From contig NZ_VLLB01000001.1 of assembly GCF_007830455.1 (NCBI RefSeq), positions 248,001 to 312,000 on the forward strand: a DNA stretch of 64,000 nucleotides, given 5' to 3'. A program made the position numbers and the translations under genes. Position 1 is the first letter of the stretch, and the number at the start of each line of letters is the position of its first letter. Below are positions 19,419 to 28,421 of this stretch, piece by piece. The notes under the pieces were generated by a model. The model saw only the letters and a list, made by a program, of their open reading frames with translations. It did not search any database and was not told the DNA's origin. Source of the stretch: Pseudoduganella lurida (GTDB lineage Bacteria > Pseudomonadota > Gammaproteobacteria > Burkholderiales > Burkholderiaceae_D).

Positions 19419-20513
19419 ATGAGAAAACCAAAGATCCCACCCCAGGAAGTGAACCTGGCCGAGCACAAGGCGGCCATCCAGCGCGAGGAGCGCCGCGTCA
19501 CTTCCTACGACGTTGCCATGGTGGCGGGCGTGTCGCAGTCCGCCGTGTCGCGCTGCTTCAAGCCGGGCGCGAGCGTCTCGAAATCCACGTATGCGCGGGT
19601 GATGAAGGCAGCGGCCGGTCTGGACTACATCCCCAACGCGGCGGCACGCAGCCTCATCACGCGCCGCTCGAACATGGTGGCGGTGGTGCTGTCGCAGCTG
19701 GCCAACCAGCACCTGCCAGCGGCGCTGGCCGAGCTCTCCCAGCAGCTGACGCGTCGCGGCAAGCGCGTGCTGCTGTTTACGATGCAGCAGGAAGCCGATA
19801 TCGGCCACGTGCTGGCCGATGTCTGGCAATACCAGGTCGACGGCGCCATCGTGGTCGCGGCGCTGTCGGATGAACAGGTGCAGGAGTTCGAACGGCGCCG
19901 CCTGCCGCTGGTGGTCTTCAATCGCAACCTGCGCAACCGTACCGTCACCAGCGTGCTGTGCGACCAGTACGAATGCGGCAGCCTGCTGGCGGCGCGACTG
20001 GCCACGGCCGGGCACCGCCACTTCGGCATCATCGCCGGTCCGGCGGAATCGGTCGTGGCGGCCGAGCGGCGCGACGGTGCCTGCGACCGCCTGCGCGAAC
20101 TGGGCCTGCCGGCGCCCGTCGTCGTCACCGGCGGCTTCGACTATGCCAGCGGCGCCCAGGGCCTGCGCGACATCGTCGCCCGCCTGGGCCGGCACCCGGA
20201 CGCCATCATCTGCGGCAACGACCTGCTGGCACTCGGCTGCCTGGACGTGGCGCGCCACGAGCTGCGCATCGACGTGCCGGGCCGCATGTCGGTGGCGGGC
20301 TTCGATGCGCCGGAACCGTCGACCTGGCCAGGCCACGACCTGACGACGCTGCGCCAGCCGATCCACGCCATGGCGCTGGCCGCCGTCGACATGCTGGTGA
20401 CGATGATGGACAGCACCGGCCAGCTGGCGGAAAAGCGCACCTTCGCGCCCCAGTTCGTCGACGGCACCACCGCACGCCTTGTGCCGCTCGAAGAGGCGAC
20501 GCTGGCAGCATAA
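19419..20513 (+). CDS. LacI/GalR-family transcriptional regulator
   Basis: This 364-residue repressor-type protein has an N-terminal helix-turn-helix (VTSYDVAMVAGVSQSAVSRCFKPGASVSKSTYARVMKA) at about residues 27-70, with the hinge-helix area IPNAAARSLITRRSN after it, and a periplasmic-binding-protein-like ligand domain (VAVVLSQL to the C-terminus). An extra N-terminal segment of about 25 polar residues precedes the helix-turn-helix; a later start is possible but no ribosome site decides it. No sugar catabolic genes adjoin it, so the effector and targets are unknown. It ends at a shared bidirectional terminator. Confidence 0.9.
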   Translation: MRKPKIPPQEVNLAEHKAAIQREERRVTSYDVAMVAGVSQSAVSRCFKPGASVSKSTYARVMKAAAGLDYIPNAAARSLITRRSNMVAVVLSQLANQHLPAALAELSQQLTRRGKRVLLFTMQQEADIGHVLADVWQYQVDGAIVVAALSDEQVQEFERRRLPLVVFNRNLRNRTVTSVLCDQYECGSLLAARLATAGHRHFGIIAGPAESVVAAERRDGACDRLRELGLPAPVVVTGGFDYASGAQGLRDIVARLGRHPDAIICGNDLLALGCLDVARHELRIDVPGRMSVAGFDAPEPSTWPGHDLTTLRQPIHAMALAAVDMLVTMMDSTGQLAEKRTFAPQFVDGTTARLVPLEEATLAA

Positions 20514-20527
20514 CCAGCGCCGCCATG

Positions 20528-20555
20528 AAAAAACCCGCCAGCTGGCGGGTTTTTT
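20528..20555. terminator. Bidirectional intrinsic terminator
   Basis: A perfect inverted repeat ACCCGCCAGCTGGCGGGT is flanked by A6 on the left and T6 on the right, so it reads as a terminator in both directions. It lies between the convergent LacI-family gene (ending 20513) and cphA (stop at 20570), and would end both transcripts. Confidence 0.92.
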
Positions 20556-20569
20556 CTGCTGCGACCGGA

Positions 20570-23140
20570 TCAGCCGGCCGCGACGCGCCTGGCGATGTGC
20601 GCCAGCGATTCTTCCACCTGGTCGATCAGCACCAGGCACAGGTCACCGTCCGTCAGCCGATCCAGCGCCGTGTCGATCGCGATGAACTCGCCGTCGATCT
20701 CGTCCACGTGACGGGTGCGCGGCGCGCCGCTCAGGCCCTGGCGCAGCAGCGCGATCACCTCGCCGTCCGCGCGCCCGCGCTGGCACTGGTCCTGGTACAG
20801 CACCACGTCGTCGAATGCTTTACCGAGGATCTCGGTCTGCTGCGAGATGTCCTCGTCGCGGCGGTCGCCCGCGCCGCTGATGACGACCGAGCGGCGTTTT
20901 GCGGGCATCGATTCCACCGCCTGCACCAGCGCCAGCATGGCATCCGGATTGTGGCCATAGTCGGCAATCACGGTCGCGCCGCGGAAGTCGAATACATTGA
21001 AGCGGCCCGGCGCATTGTGGCTGTCGGTGGTGAAGGTCTTCAGGCCCAGGCGGATCGACTGCCAGTCGATGCCGGCGCCCCACGCGGCCGCCACGGCGGC
21101 CATCGTGTTCTCGACCTGGAAGCCGATCGTGCCGCTCCGGGTCAGCGGGATATCCGCCAGCGCGATGCGCTGCTCGCTCTTGCCTTCGACGGCCACCAGT
21201 TCGCCCTTGTCGACGTACACGGTGCGGCGGCCCTGCGCGATGTGCGTGGCCACCACCGGGTGATAGCGGTCGGCGCCGAAGAAGGTCACCTTGCCGCGGC
21301 AGGTAGCGGCCATGGCGGCGACGATCGGGTCGGTGGCATTCAGCACGGCCACGCCGTTCTCGTCCACGTTCTGCACGATCACCCGCTTCAGCACGGCCAG
21401 GTCTTCCACGGTCGTGATGTAGTTCAGGCCCAGGTGGTCGCCTGCGCCGATGTTCGTCACCACGGCCACCTTGCAGCGGTCGAAGGCGAGGCCCTCACGC
21501 AGGATGCCGCCGCGCGCCGTCTCGAACACGGCAGCGTCCACGTCCGGATGCTGCAGCACGTTGCGTGCGCTGCGCGGGCCGGAGCAGTCGCCGCTGTCGA
21601 TCTGGCGGCCGTTGACGTACACGCCGTCCGTGTTCGTCATGCCCACGCGCAGGCCGGACGAGGCGATCAGGTGCGCGATCAGGCGCACCGTGGTCGTCTT
21701 GCCGTTGGTGCCGGTGACGGCAACGACCGGGATGCGGCCATCGTCACCTTCTGCGAACAGCGTGCCGACGATGGCCTCGCCGATCGGACGGCCCTTGCCG
21801 TACGACGGCGACAGGTGCATGCGCAGGCCGGGCGCGGCATTGACTTCCACCACGCCGCCATTGAGTTCCTCGATCGGGCGCAGCACGCTGTCCACCACCA
21901 CGTCCACGCCGCAGATATCGAGGCCGATCATCTGCGCCGCTTCCACGGCGCGCGCCGCCACTTCCGGGTGCACGTCGTCCGTCACGTCGGTGGCGCTGCC
22001 GCCCGTCGACAGGTTGGCGTTGTTGCGCAGGATGACGCGCTGGCCCTGGGCCGGCACGGAGTCCGCCTCCAGGTCCTGCATCTTCAGGCGCGCCAGCGCG
22101 ATGTCGTCGAAGCGGATCTTGGTCAGCGAGGTGGCATGGCCGCTGCCGCGGCGCGGATCGGCATTGACGATGTCGACCAGTTCGCGCACCGAGTGCACGC
22201 CGTCGCCCACGACATGGGGCGGATCGCGCCGCGCCGCCGCCACCATCTTGTTGCCGATGACGAGCATGCGGTAGTCGTGGCCGGGCAGGAAGCGCTCGAC
22301 CATGATGTCGTCGCGGAATTCGCGCGCCGTGTTGAACGCGGCGATCGTCTGTTCGCGGCTGGTGATGTTGACGGTGACGCCTTTGCCCTGGTTGCCGTCC
22401 TTCGGCTTGATCACCACCGGCAGGCCGATCAGCTGCGCCACCTCCCACGCCTCTTCCGCCGTCTCGACCGTGCGGCCGACCGGGACCGGCACGCCGGCCG
22501 CGTCCAGCAGCTTCTTCGTCAGCTCCTTGTCCTGCGCGATCGTCTCGGCGATGGCGCTCGTCGAATCGACCTCGGCGGCCTGGATGCGCCGCTGCTTGCT
22601 GCCCCAGCCGAAGGCCACCATCGAGCCCTGCGTCATGCGCCGGAACGGGATCTTGCGGGCGATCGCGGCCTGCACGATCGCGCCGGTGCTCGGGCCCAGC
22701 CGCACGTCCTCGTCGAGGTCGCGCAGTTCCGTCAGCGCCGCTTCCAGGTCGAACGGCGTGTCCTGCAGCGCCGCGTTGACCAGTTCCTCGGCCAGTTCGA
22801 CGGCGCGGCGGCCCACGTCTTCCTCGGTGTATTCGACGACGGTCTGGAAGATGCCCGCTTCCACGGTGGCCGTGGTGCGGCTGAACGTGACGGGGCAGCC
22901 GGCTTCCGCCTGCAGCGCCAGCGCCGTGAGCTCCAGCACGTGCGCCAGCGGCACCGCATCGGCATGGCCGTGCGGCTGGAACTGGCCGATGCGGGCAAAG
23001 CGCGCGCGCAGCCGCACTTCGAAGCCGAGCAGCCGGTCGGCCGCCAGTTCTTCCGGCGTGCAGGACACGATCGCTTCGATGGCCGTGTGGTGGCTCCAGA
23101 GGTTCGGGCCGCGCAGCGCGCGGGTACGGATCACTTCCAT
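20570..23140 (-). CDS. cphA: Cyanophycin synthetase
   Basis: CphA polymerises aspartate and arginine into cyanophycin (multi-L-arginyl-poly-L-aspartate), a nitrogen store, using two ATP-dependent active sites. The 856-residue protein has the N-terminal domain (MEVIRTRALRGPNLWSHHT), an ATP-grasp domain around residues 220-470 (VVIKPKDGNQGKGVTVN, EVNAAPGLRMHL) that adds aspartate, and a Mur-ligase domain with an intact P-loop GTNGKTTTVR near residue 476 that adds arginine. The C-terminal Mur lobe (TVIADYGHNPDAM) is complete. The start at 23140 has AGGAA upstream. It lies 39 bases downstream of a second synthetase gene. Confidence 0.96.
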   Translation of the reverse strand: MEVIRTRALRGPNLWSHHTAIEAIVSCTPEELAADRLLGFEVRLRARFARIGQFQPHGHADAVPLAHVLELTALALQAEAGCPVTFSRTTATVEAGIFQTVVEYTEEDVGRRAVELAEELVNAALQDTPFDLEAALTELRDLDEDVRLGPSTGAIVQAAIARKIPFRRMTQGSMVAFGWGSKQRRIQAAEVDSTSAIAETIAQDKELTKKLLDAAGVPVPVGRTVETAEEAWEVAQLIGLPVVIKPKDGNQGKGVTVNITSREQTIAAFNTAREFRDDIMVERFLPGHDYRMLVIGNKMVAAARRDPPHVVGDGVHSVRELVDIVNADPRRGSGHATSLTKIRFDDIALARLKMQDLEADSVPAQGQRVILRNNANLSTGGSATDVTDDVHPEVAARAVEAAQMIGLDICGVDVVVDSVLRPIEELNGGVVEVNAAPGLRMHLSPSYGKGRPIGEAIVGTLFAEGDDGRIPVVAVTGTNGKTTTVRLIAHLIASSGLRVGMTNTDGVYVNGRQIDSGDCSGPRSARNVLQHPDVDAAVFETARGGILREGLAFDRCKVAVVTNIGAGDHLGLNYITTVEDLAVLKRVIVQNVDENGVAVLNATDPIVAAMAATCRGKVTFFGADRYHPVVATHIAQGRRTVYVDKGELVAVEGKSEQRIALADIPLTRSGTIGFQVENTMAAVAAAWGAGIDWQSIRLGLKTFTTDSHNAPGRFNVFDFRGATVIADYGHNPDAMLALVQAVESMPAKRRSVVISGAGDRRDEDISQQTEILGKAFDDVVLYQDQCQRGRADGEVIALLRQGLSGAPRTRHVDEIDGEFIAIDTALDRLTDGDLCLVLIDQVEESLAHIARRVAAG

Positions 23141-23179
23141 GTACGGGTTCCTATCTTTTCTTCTTTGCGCAAGCACGCC

Positions 23180-25357
23180 TCAGCGCGCCAGCGTCTTCCA
23201 TTCGAACGTGCGCAGTGCGGCCGCGATCAGGTCCGGCGACAGGCCCAGGGCCCAGCCGGCGGCCAGCGCGGCCAGCACCGCTTCGCGGCACTCTTCCTCG
23301 TCGTTCGGCAGGCAGTGGGCCGGCAGCGTGGCCAGTTCGTCGGCGCCGATCGCCAGCACGAACGCGCCGCCACGGCCGAACACCACCTGGCCGCCCCGGG
23401 CGCGGTGCGCGGCGAGCGCCGGCGTGTGCTCGTCGGCCGCGTACAGCAGCACCGAACCGTCGCACAGGCCGGCCATCTCGACGGCCTGGTCATCGGCGGC
23501 ATTGAGCACCGCCACGCCGTCCGGCAGGATCACGTCGACCTGCGTGCGCAGCACGTTGAACATCCTGTCCCGGTCGTCGATGTAGAACTCGCCGAGCTTT
23601 TCATGGCCATCGGTATCCGTTACCACGCCGACCGTGCAGCGGTCGTAGGCCAGGCCTTCGGCCAGCGTCATGCGCGTGCCGTTCGCGAACACGGCCGACT
23701 CGACATTCTTGTTGAGCAGCAGGCGCTGGCCCGATTCCCATTCGGTCAGGGGACCGCGGGCGATCTTGCGGCCGTTCAGGTACACGCCTTCCTCGCAGGC
23801 CACGCCCACGTAGCGGCCCGACACCTGCAGCTGCCAGGCCGTCAGCCGCGCGATCAGTGCCGTGTGGCGCGAGCCGGACACGCCGACGATCGGGATGCGG
23901 CCGTCTTCCCCCGCCGCGAACAGCTGTTCGACGATCGCGGCGCCCACCGGCCGCGGCGTGCCGCCCGGCGCCGGCTTCAGGTGCGCCAGCAGGCCCGGGG
24001 AGGCATTGACTTCGATGATCGCGCCGCCCTGCTCTTCCAGCGGCCTGGAGATGTCCTGCGCCACCAGGTCGATGCCGGCGATGTCCAGGCCCACGGCCCG
24101 CGCGGCCAGTGCCGCCATCTCCGCCACGGCGGGATGGACGAGGTCCGTCACGTCGTTGGCCACGTTGCCGTTCAGCTGGATCAGCACCTTGCGGCCCGGT
24201 TCCGGCACCGAGTCCGGCGTCAGGCCCTGGCGCTGCAGGTCCAGCTGCACTTCGGCCGACTTGCGCGGCTCGACGAGGTTCAGCGGATGCTCCTCGGTCG
24301 TGCCGCGGCGCGGATCCGTGTTGATCTGCGTGTCGACCAGTTCCTGGACCGTGAGGCGGCCGTCGCCCGTGACCCACACGGATTCGCCCTTCGAGGCGGC
24401 CACCAGCTTGCGGCCCACGACGAGCAGGCGGTGCTCGTCGCCCACCACGAAGCGCTCGACGATGACGGACTCGCTCCCGCCCCGTTCCACGGCGATCCGG
24501 TAGGCGGCCTTGACGTCCGCTTCCGTCATCAGGTTCAGCGACACGCCGCGGCCGTGGTTGCCGTCGTACGGCTTGACGGCCACCGGCAGGCCGATGTCGC
24601 GCGCTTCTTCCCAGGCCTCCTCGGCACTGGTCACCAGCGCGCCTTCCGGCACCGGCACGCCGCAGGAGGACAGGATGTCCTTCGTCATGTCCTTGTCGCT
24701 CGCGATACCCTCGGCAATCGCGCTCGTATTGTCGGTCTCGGCCGTCCAGATGCGCCGCTGGCGCACGCCGTGGCCCAGCTGGACCAGGTTGCCGTCGGTG
24801 AGGCGCAGGTGCGGGATGCCGCGGTCGGTGGCCGCGTCGACGATGCTGGCCGTGGAAGGTCCGAGGCAGCGGCGCTCCACCATGTCGGTCAGCTGTTCCA
24901 CGGCGGCAGCCAGGTCGAACGGGCGGTCCTCGATGCAGGCCATCAGCAGGTCGCGGCCGAACCCCAGCGCCGCGCGGCCCACCTGTTCCTGGCGGGTGCG
25001 GAACGCCATCTTGTAGATGCCGCTGCCCTCGGCCGTCTGCCGGGTCTTGCCGAAGCCCGTGCGCATGCCGGCCAGGTTCTGCAGTTCCAGCACCACGTGT
25101 TCGAGGATGTGCCCGGCATAGGTGCCGTCGCGCAGGCGCTCCAGGAAGCCGCCCACTTCGCCCACGCCGCAGCGATGCTCGACGAGGCCGGGCAGCGCCG
25201 CGGTCAGCCGTTCATACAGGCCGGGAAGTTTATTGGAAGGGAAATTCTCCAGCTCGCCGATATCGAGCCAGGACTCGATCACGGGGCGGTACGTCCAGAT
25301 ATTCGGCCCAAGCAGGTGGGTCACGCGGAGGACGTCGATGTCTTTCTTCTTTGTCAT
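23180..25357 (-). CDS. cphA': Second cyanophycin synthetase, short form lacking the Mur-ligase P-loop
   Basis: This 725-residue paralogue of CphA has the N-terminal domain (LRVTHLLGPNIWTYRPVIES) and a complete-looking ATP-grasp domain (AVKPYDGNHGRGVSLN, EVNASPGLLAHL). At the Mur-ligase P-loop, however, GTNGKTT is replaced by GVSGSRHTAL (near residue 490), with no lysine-threonine pair, and the C-terminal Mur lobe is missing, which explains the shorter length. This resembles CphA2-type enzymes that join ready-made beta-Asp-Arg dipeptides using only the ATP-grasp site; that role here is inference. Two-gene cphA-cphA' arrangements are known in betaproteobacteria. It is the first gene of the leftward unit. 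Confidence 0.9.
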   Translation of the reverse strand: MTKKKDIDVLRVTHLLGPNIWTYRPVIESWLDIGELENFPSNKLPGLYERLTAALPGLVEHRCGVGEVGGFLERLRDGTYAGHILEHVVLELQNLAGMRTGFGKTRQTAEGSGIYKMAFRTRQEQVGRAALGFGRDLLMACIEDRPFDLAAAVEQLTDMVERRCLGPSTASIVDAATDRGIPHLRLTDGNLVQLGHGVRQRRIWTAETDNTSAIAEGIASDKDMTKDILSSCGVPVPEGALVTSAEEAWEEARDIGLPVAVKPYDGNHGRGVSLNLMTEADVKAAYRIAVERGGSESVIVERFVVGDEHRLLVVGRKLVAASKGESVWVTGDGRLTVQELVDTQINTDPRRGTTEEHPLNLVEPRKSAEVQLDLQRQGLTPDSVPEPGRKVLIQLNGNVANDVTDLVHPAVAEMAALAARAVGLDIAGIDLVAQDISRPLEEQGGAIIEVNASPGLLAHLKPAPGGTPRPVGAAIVEQLFAAGEDGRIPIVGVSGSRHTALIARLTAWQLQVSGRYVGVACEEGVYLNGRKIARGPLTEWESGQRLLLNKNVESAVFANGTRMTLAEGLAYDRCTVGVVTDTDGHEKLGEFYIDDRDRMFNVLRTQVDVILPDGVAVLNAADDQAVEMAGLCDGSVLLYAADEHTPALAAHRARGGQVVFGRGGAFVLAIGADELATLPAHCLPNDEEECREAVLAALAAGWALGLSPDLIAAALRTFEWKTLAR

Positions 25358-25656
25358 GTTTTTTGTTCGTACCTCTTGCGGTATACTTCCGAGAATGCGT
25401 ACGCGAATGTTACACAGCGGCGTACGTTGAAGCGTCCGCTATCGGGGCTTCCTCTGCCGAATCGTCCCTGAAGAATACAATAAATAAAATCCGGCTCCAT
25501 TCTTCCGTGCGCTAATCGTGTCAGCGTACTGCGTGCCTGATCCGTTACAGTTCCATCAACCGGCCGGGCCTGGTGTCGTAGGTTGTCCAGCCATATTGTC
25601 CCACCGATTTCATATTCTTGCCACTTGGCAAAGAAAGCACCGGAGTATTTCCCACA
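25358..25656. promoter_or_regulatory. Divergent intergenic region of the cyanophycin module
   Basis: About 300 bases separate the leftward synthetase genes from the rightward ABC transporter unit, so promoters for both must lie here. It is more AT-rich than its surroundings (for example an ATACAATAAATAAAAT stretch near 25480). The octamer GCGTACGC occurs at 25397-25404 and a close copy GCGTACG at 25420-25426, about two helical turns apart, upstream of the synthetase start. These could be a regulator site. I could not assign convincing -35/-10 pairs. Confidence 0.45.
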
Positions 25657-27942
25657 ATGACAATGACTGAACTTTCTCCCGGGCCAGCCCGCATCGAACT
25701 GCCAGAAGCCTGGCGTTCCGACACGCAGATGCAGCTTGCTCCTGGGGAAAACGTGCAGAGTGCCCTGGAGGTTGACCTCGATTCCACTTTGCACTTCGCG
25801 AAAGGCCTGATCGTCCTGACCGAGCGCCGCATCCTGTCCCGCGCGCCGGGCGACAAGACCTGGCAATCGTGGCCCTATCGCGCAGGCATGGCGCTGAAAC
25901 TGCATGACCATGCCGGCGTCGGCCACCTGGAACTGCTCGATCAGAACGGCCGCCTGGCCGCATGGCGTTTCACGCTGGGCCAGAACCTCCATGCCATCAA
26001 GCTGTCCGAAGGGTTTGCCCCGCTGCTGGACGCGGCGCTGACGGGCCGCAGCATCGTGCCGCCGGAAGAACACGCCTGCCCCACCTGCAAGGCGCCGCTG
26101 GAGCCGGACCAGGACGAATGCCCGATCTGCACCAAGGTCGTCTACACGCCGCCATCGACCTGGACGCTGTTCCGGCTGTGGCGCTTCGCCCATCCGTACC
26201 GCTGGGCGCTGCTGGGCGGCTTCACGCTGATGCTGCTGTCGACCGGCGCGCACATGATCCCGCCCTACCTCAGCATGCCGTTGATGGACAATGTGCTGAT
26301 CCCCTACCAGAACGGCCAGCCGGTCAATACCGACCTGGTGATGCTGTACATGTCGGGCCTCCTCGCCTCGGCAGTGCTGGCGTGGATCCTGGGATGGGGC
26401 AAGACCTACGTGCTGGCCCTCGTCTCCGAACGGATCGGCGCGGACCTGCGCACCAACACCTACGAGCACCTGCTGAAGCTGTCGCTGGAATACTTCGGCG
26501 GCAAGCGCACGGGCGACCTGATGTCGCGCATCGGCAGCGAGAGCGACCGCATCTGCGTGTTCCTGTCGCTGCACCTGCTCGACTTCGCCTCCGACTGCCT
26601 GATGATCATCATGACGGGCGTGATCCTGTTCACGATCGACCCGTGGCTGGCCCTCGTCACGCTGGTGCCGCTGCCGTTCATCGCCTGGCTGATCCACCTG
26701 GTGCGCGACAAGCTGCGCACCGGCTTCGAGAAGATCGACCGCGTGTGGGGCGAAGTGACGAACGTGCTGGCCGACACCATTCCCGGCATCCGCGTCGTGA
26801 AGGCGTTTGCCCAGGAAGCCCGCGAAGCGAATCGCTTCCGCATCGCCAACAAGCACAACCTGGCCGTCAACGACAAGCTGAACAAGGTGTGGTCGCTGTT
26901 CTCGCCCACCGTGTCGTTCCTGACCGAGCTGGGCCTGCTGGTGATCTATGTGTTCGGTATCTGGCAGGTCTCCAAGTCGCACATCACGGTCGGCGTGCTG
27001 ACGGCCTTCCTGACCTACTCGGCCCGTTTCTACGGCCGCCTCGATTCGATGAGCCGCATCGTCTCGGTGACGCAGAAATCCGCCTCGGCCGCCAAGCGCA
27101 TCTTCGACATCCTCGACCACGTGTCCTCGGTGCCGGAGCCGGTGAAGCCGGTGAAGCTGGACCGGATCGAGGGCAATATAACGCTGCGCGAAGTGGGCTT
27201 CCGCTACGGCAACCGCGCCGTCAACCGGGGTGTGAACCTGGAGATCAAGGCCGGCGAGATGATCGGCCTGGTGGGCCACTCCGGCTCCGGCAAGTCGACG
27301 CTGGTCAACCTGATCTGCCGCTTCTACGACGTGGCCGAAGGCGCCATCCTGCTCGATGGCGTGGACATCCGCTCGTTTGCCGTGTCCGACTACCGCCGCA
27401 ACATCGGCCTGGTGCTGCAGGAGCCGTTCCTGTTCTTCGGCACCATCGCGGAAAATCTCGCCTACGGCAAGCCGAACGCCACGCGCGCCGAGATCATCGC
27501 GGCGGCCCGCGCTGCGCACGCGCACGACTTCATCCTGCGCCTGCCGCAGGGCTACGATTCGATGGTGGGCGAACGGGGCCAGGGCCTGTCCGGCGGCGAA
27601 CGCCAGCGCATCTCGATCGCCCGCGCGCTGCTGATCGATCCACGCATCCTGATCCTCGACGAAGCCACCGCCTCCGTCGACTCGGAAACGGAAAAGGAAA
27701 TCCAGAAGGCCCTCGACAACCTGGTGGCCGGGCGCACCACGATCGCCATCGCGCACCGCCTCTCCACGCTGCAGCGCGCCAACCGCCTGGTGGTGATGGA
27801 CCGCGGCAAGGTGGTCGAGGAAGGCCCGCACGAAGAACTGATGGCAAAGGAAGGCGCCTACTACCGCCTGTACCAGGCGCAGGCTCGCAATGTCGATACC
27901 GACCTCGATGACAGCACCAAACAACGCGATGATGACAACTGA
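25657..27942 (+). CDS. Cyanophycin-associated ABC exporter with zinc-ribbon N-terminus
   Basis: The 761-residue protein is a type IV (exporter) half-transporter: six membrane helices at about residues 180-480 and an ATPase with Walker A GHSGSGKST, signature LSGGERQR, Walker B LILDEATAS and H-loop IAHRLST. It has an unusual extension of about 170 residues, ending in a four-cysteine ribbon (CPTCKAPLEPDQDECPICTK, near residues 141-160). This type is found next to cyanophycin synthetase genes in proteobacteria, where its substrate is unknown. The ATG at 25657 has GGAG eleven bases upstream. It overlaps the following DUF1854 gene, indicating coupled expression. Confidence 0.88.
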   Translation: MTMTELSPGPARIELPEAWRSDTQMQLAPGENVQSALEVDLDSTLHFAKGLIVLTERRILSRAPGDKTWQSWPYRAGMALKLHDHAGVGHLELLDQNGRLAAWRFTLGQNLHAIKLSEGFAPLLDAALTGRSIVPPEEHACPTCKAPLEPDQDECPICTKVVYTPPSTWTLFRLWRFAHPYRWALLGGFTLMLLSTGAHMIPPYLSMPLMDNVLIPYQNGQPVNTDLVMLYMSGLLASAVLAWILGWGKTYVLALVSERIGADLRTNTYEHLLKLSLEYFGGKRTGDLMSRIGSESDRICVFLSLHLLDFASDCLMIIMTGVILFTIDPWLALVTLVPLPFIAWLIHLVRDKLRTGFEKIDRVWGEVTNVLADTIPGIRVVKAFAQEAREANRFRIANKHNLAVNDKLNKVWSLFSPTVSFLTELGLLVIYVFGIWQVSKSHITVGVLTAFLTYSARFYGRLDSMSRIVSVTQKSASAAKRIFDILDHVSSVPEPVKPVKLDRIEGNITLREVGFRYGNRAVNRGVNLEIKAGEMIGLVGHSGSGKSTLVNLICRFYDVAEGAILLDGVDIRSFAVSDYRRNIGLVLQEPFLFFGTIAENLAYGKPNATRAEIIAAARAAHAHDFILRLPQGYDSMVGERGQGLSGGERQRISIARALLIDPRILILDEATASVDSETEKEIQKALDNLVAGRTTIAIAHRLSTLQRANRLVVMDRGKVVEEGPHEELMAKEGAYYRLYQAQARNVDTDLDDSTKQRDDDN

Positions 27943-28399
27943 TTTCACCCTGCGGCGCGATGCCTTCGGCCGCCTGGTCCTGACGGACGCCGCCGGCAAC
28001 CTGCACGAGGGCGTTGCGCCGGTGCGTGCCTTCCCGATCGGGGCGCCGGACGACGGCCTGGCGCTCGTCAATACGGACGGCAAGGAGGTGCTGTGGATCG
28101 ACAGCGTGGACGACCTGCCGGCCGAAGCGGCCGCGCTGGTGCGCGAAGAACTGGCCGGCCGCGAGTTCATGCCGGAGATCAGCCGCATCCTGGATGTGAC
28201 GAGCTTCGCCACGCCATGCACCTGGAGCGTGGAGACCAACCGCGGCAACGCCGACTTCGTGCTGCGCGGCGAGGAAGACATCCGGCGCATCGGTCCGGAT
28301 GCCCTGCTGATCTCGGACACGCACGGCATCCACTTCCTGATCCGCAACCAGTACACGCTGGACAAGCACAGCAAGAAGATCCTGGACCGCTTCCTCTAA
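27929..28399 (+). CDS. DUF1854 protein linked to cyanophycin metabolism
   Basis: This protein of about 156 residues matches the DUF1854 type that accompanies the cyanophycin-linked ABC transporter. It begins TDFTLRRDAFGRLVLTDAAG and has a conserved middle (LAGREFMPEISRILDVTSFATPCTWSVETNRG) and end (HGIHFLIRN). No membrane segment, signal peptide or catalytic motif is visible. Starts at 27908, 27929 and 27932 all overlap the transporter gene and none has a clear ribosome site. It is probably a soluble partner of the transporter; the function is not known. Confidence 0.85.
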   Translation: MMTTDFTLRRDAFGRLVLTDAAGNLHEGVAPVRAFPIGAPDDGLALVNTDGKEVLWIDSVDDLPAEAAALVREELAGREFMPEISRILDVTSFATPCTWSVETNRGNADFVLRGEEDIRRIGPDALLISDTHGIHFLIRNQYTLDKHSKKILDRFL

Positions 28400-28421
28400 G
28401 CGCCAGTCCAGCCCTGCATCA

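Noticed and set aside
19958..25471. Very long open frame on the plus strand opposite the two cyanophycin synthetase genes
   Set aside because: It runs antisense to two well-recognised proteins, is rich in Arg, His, Gln and Asp as expected for a GC-rich shadow frame, and has no recognisable domain.
25354..28374. Long minus-strand frame opposite the ABC transporter and DUF1854 genes
   Set aside because: Antisense to clear family members and of shadow-type composition.
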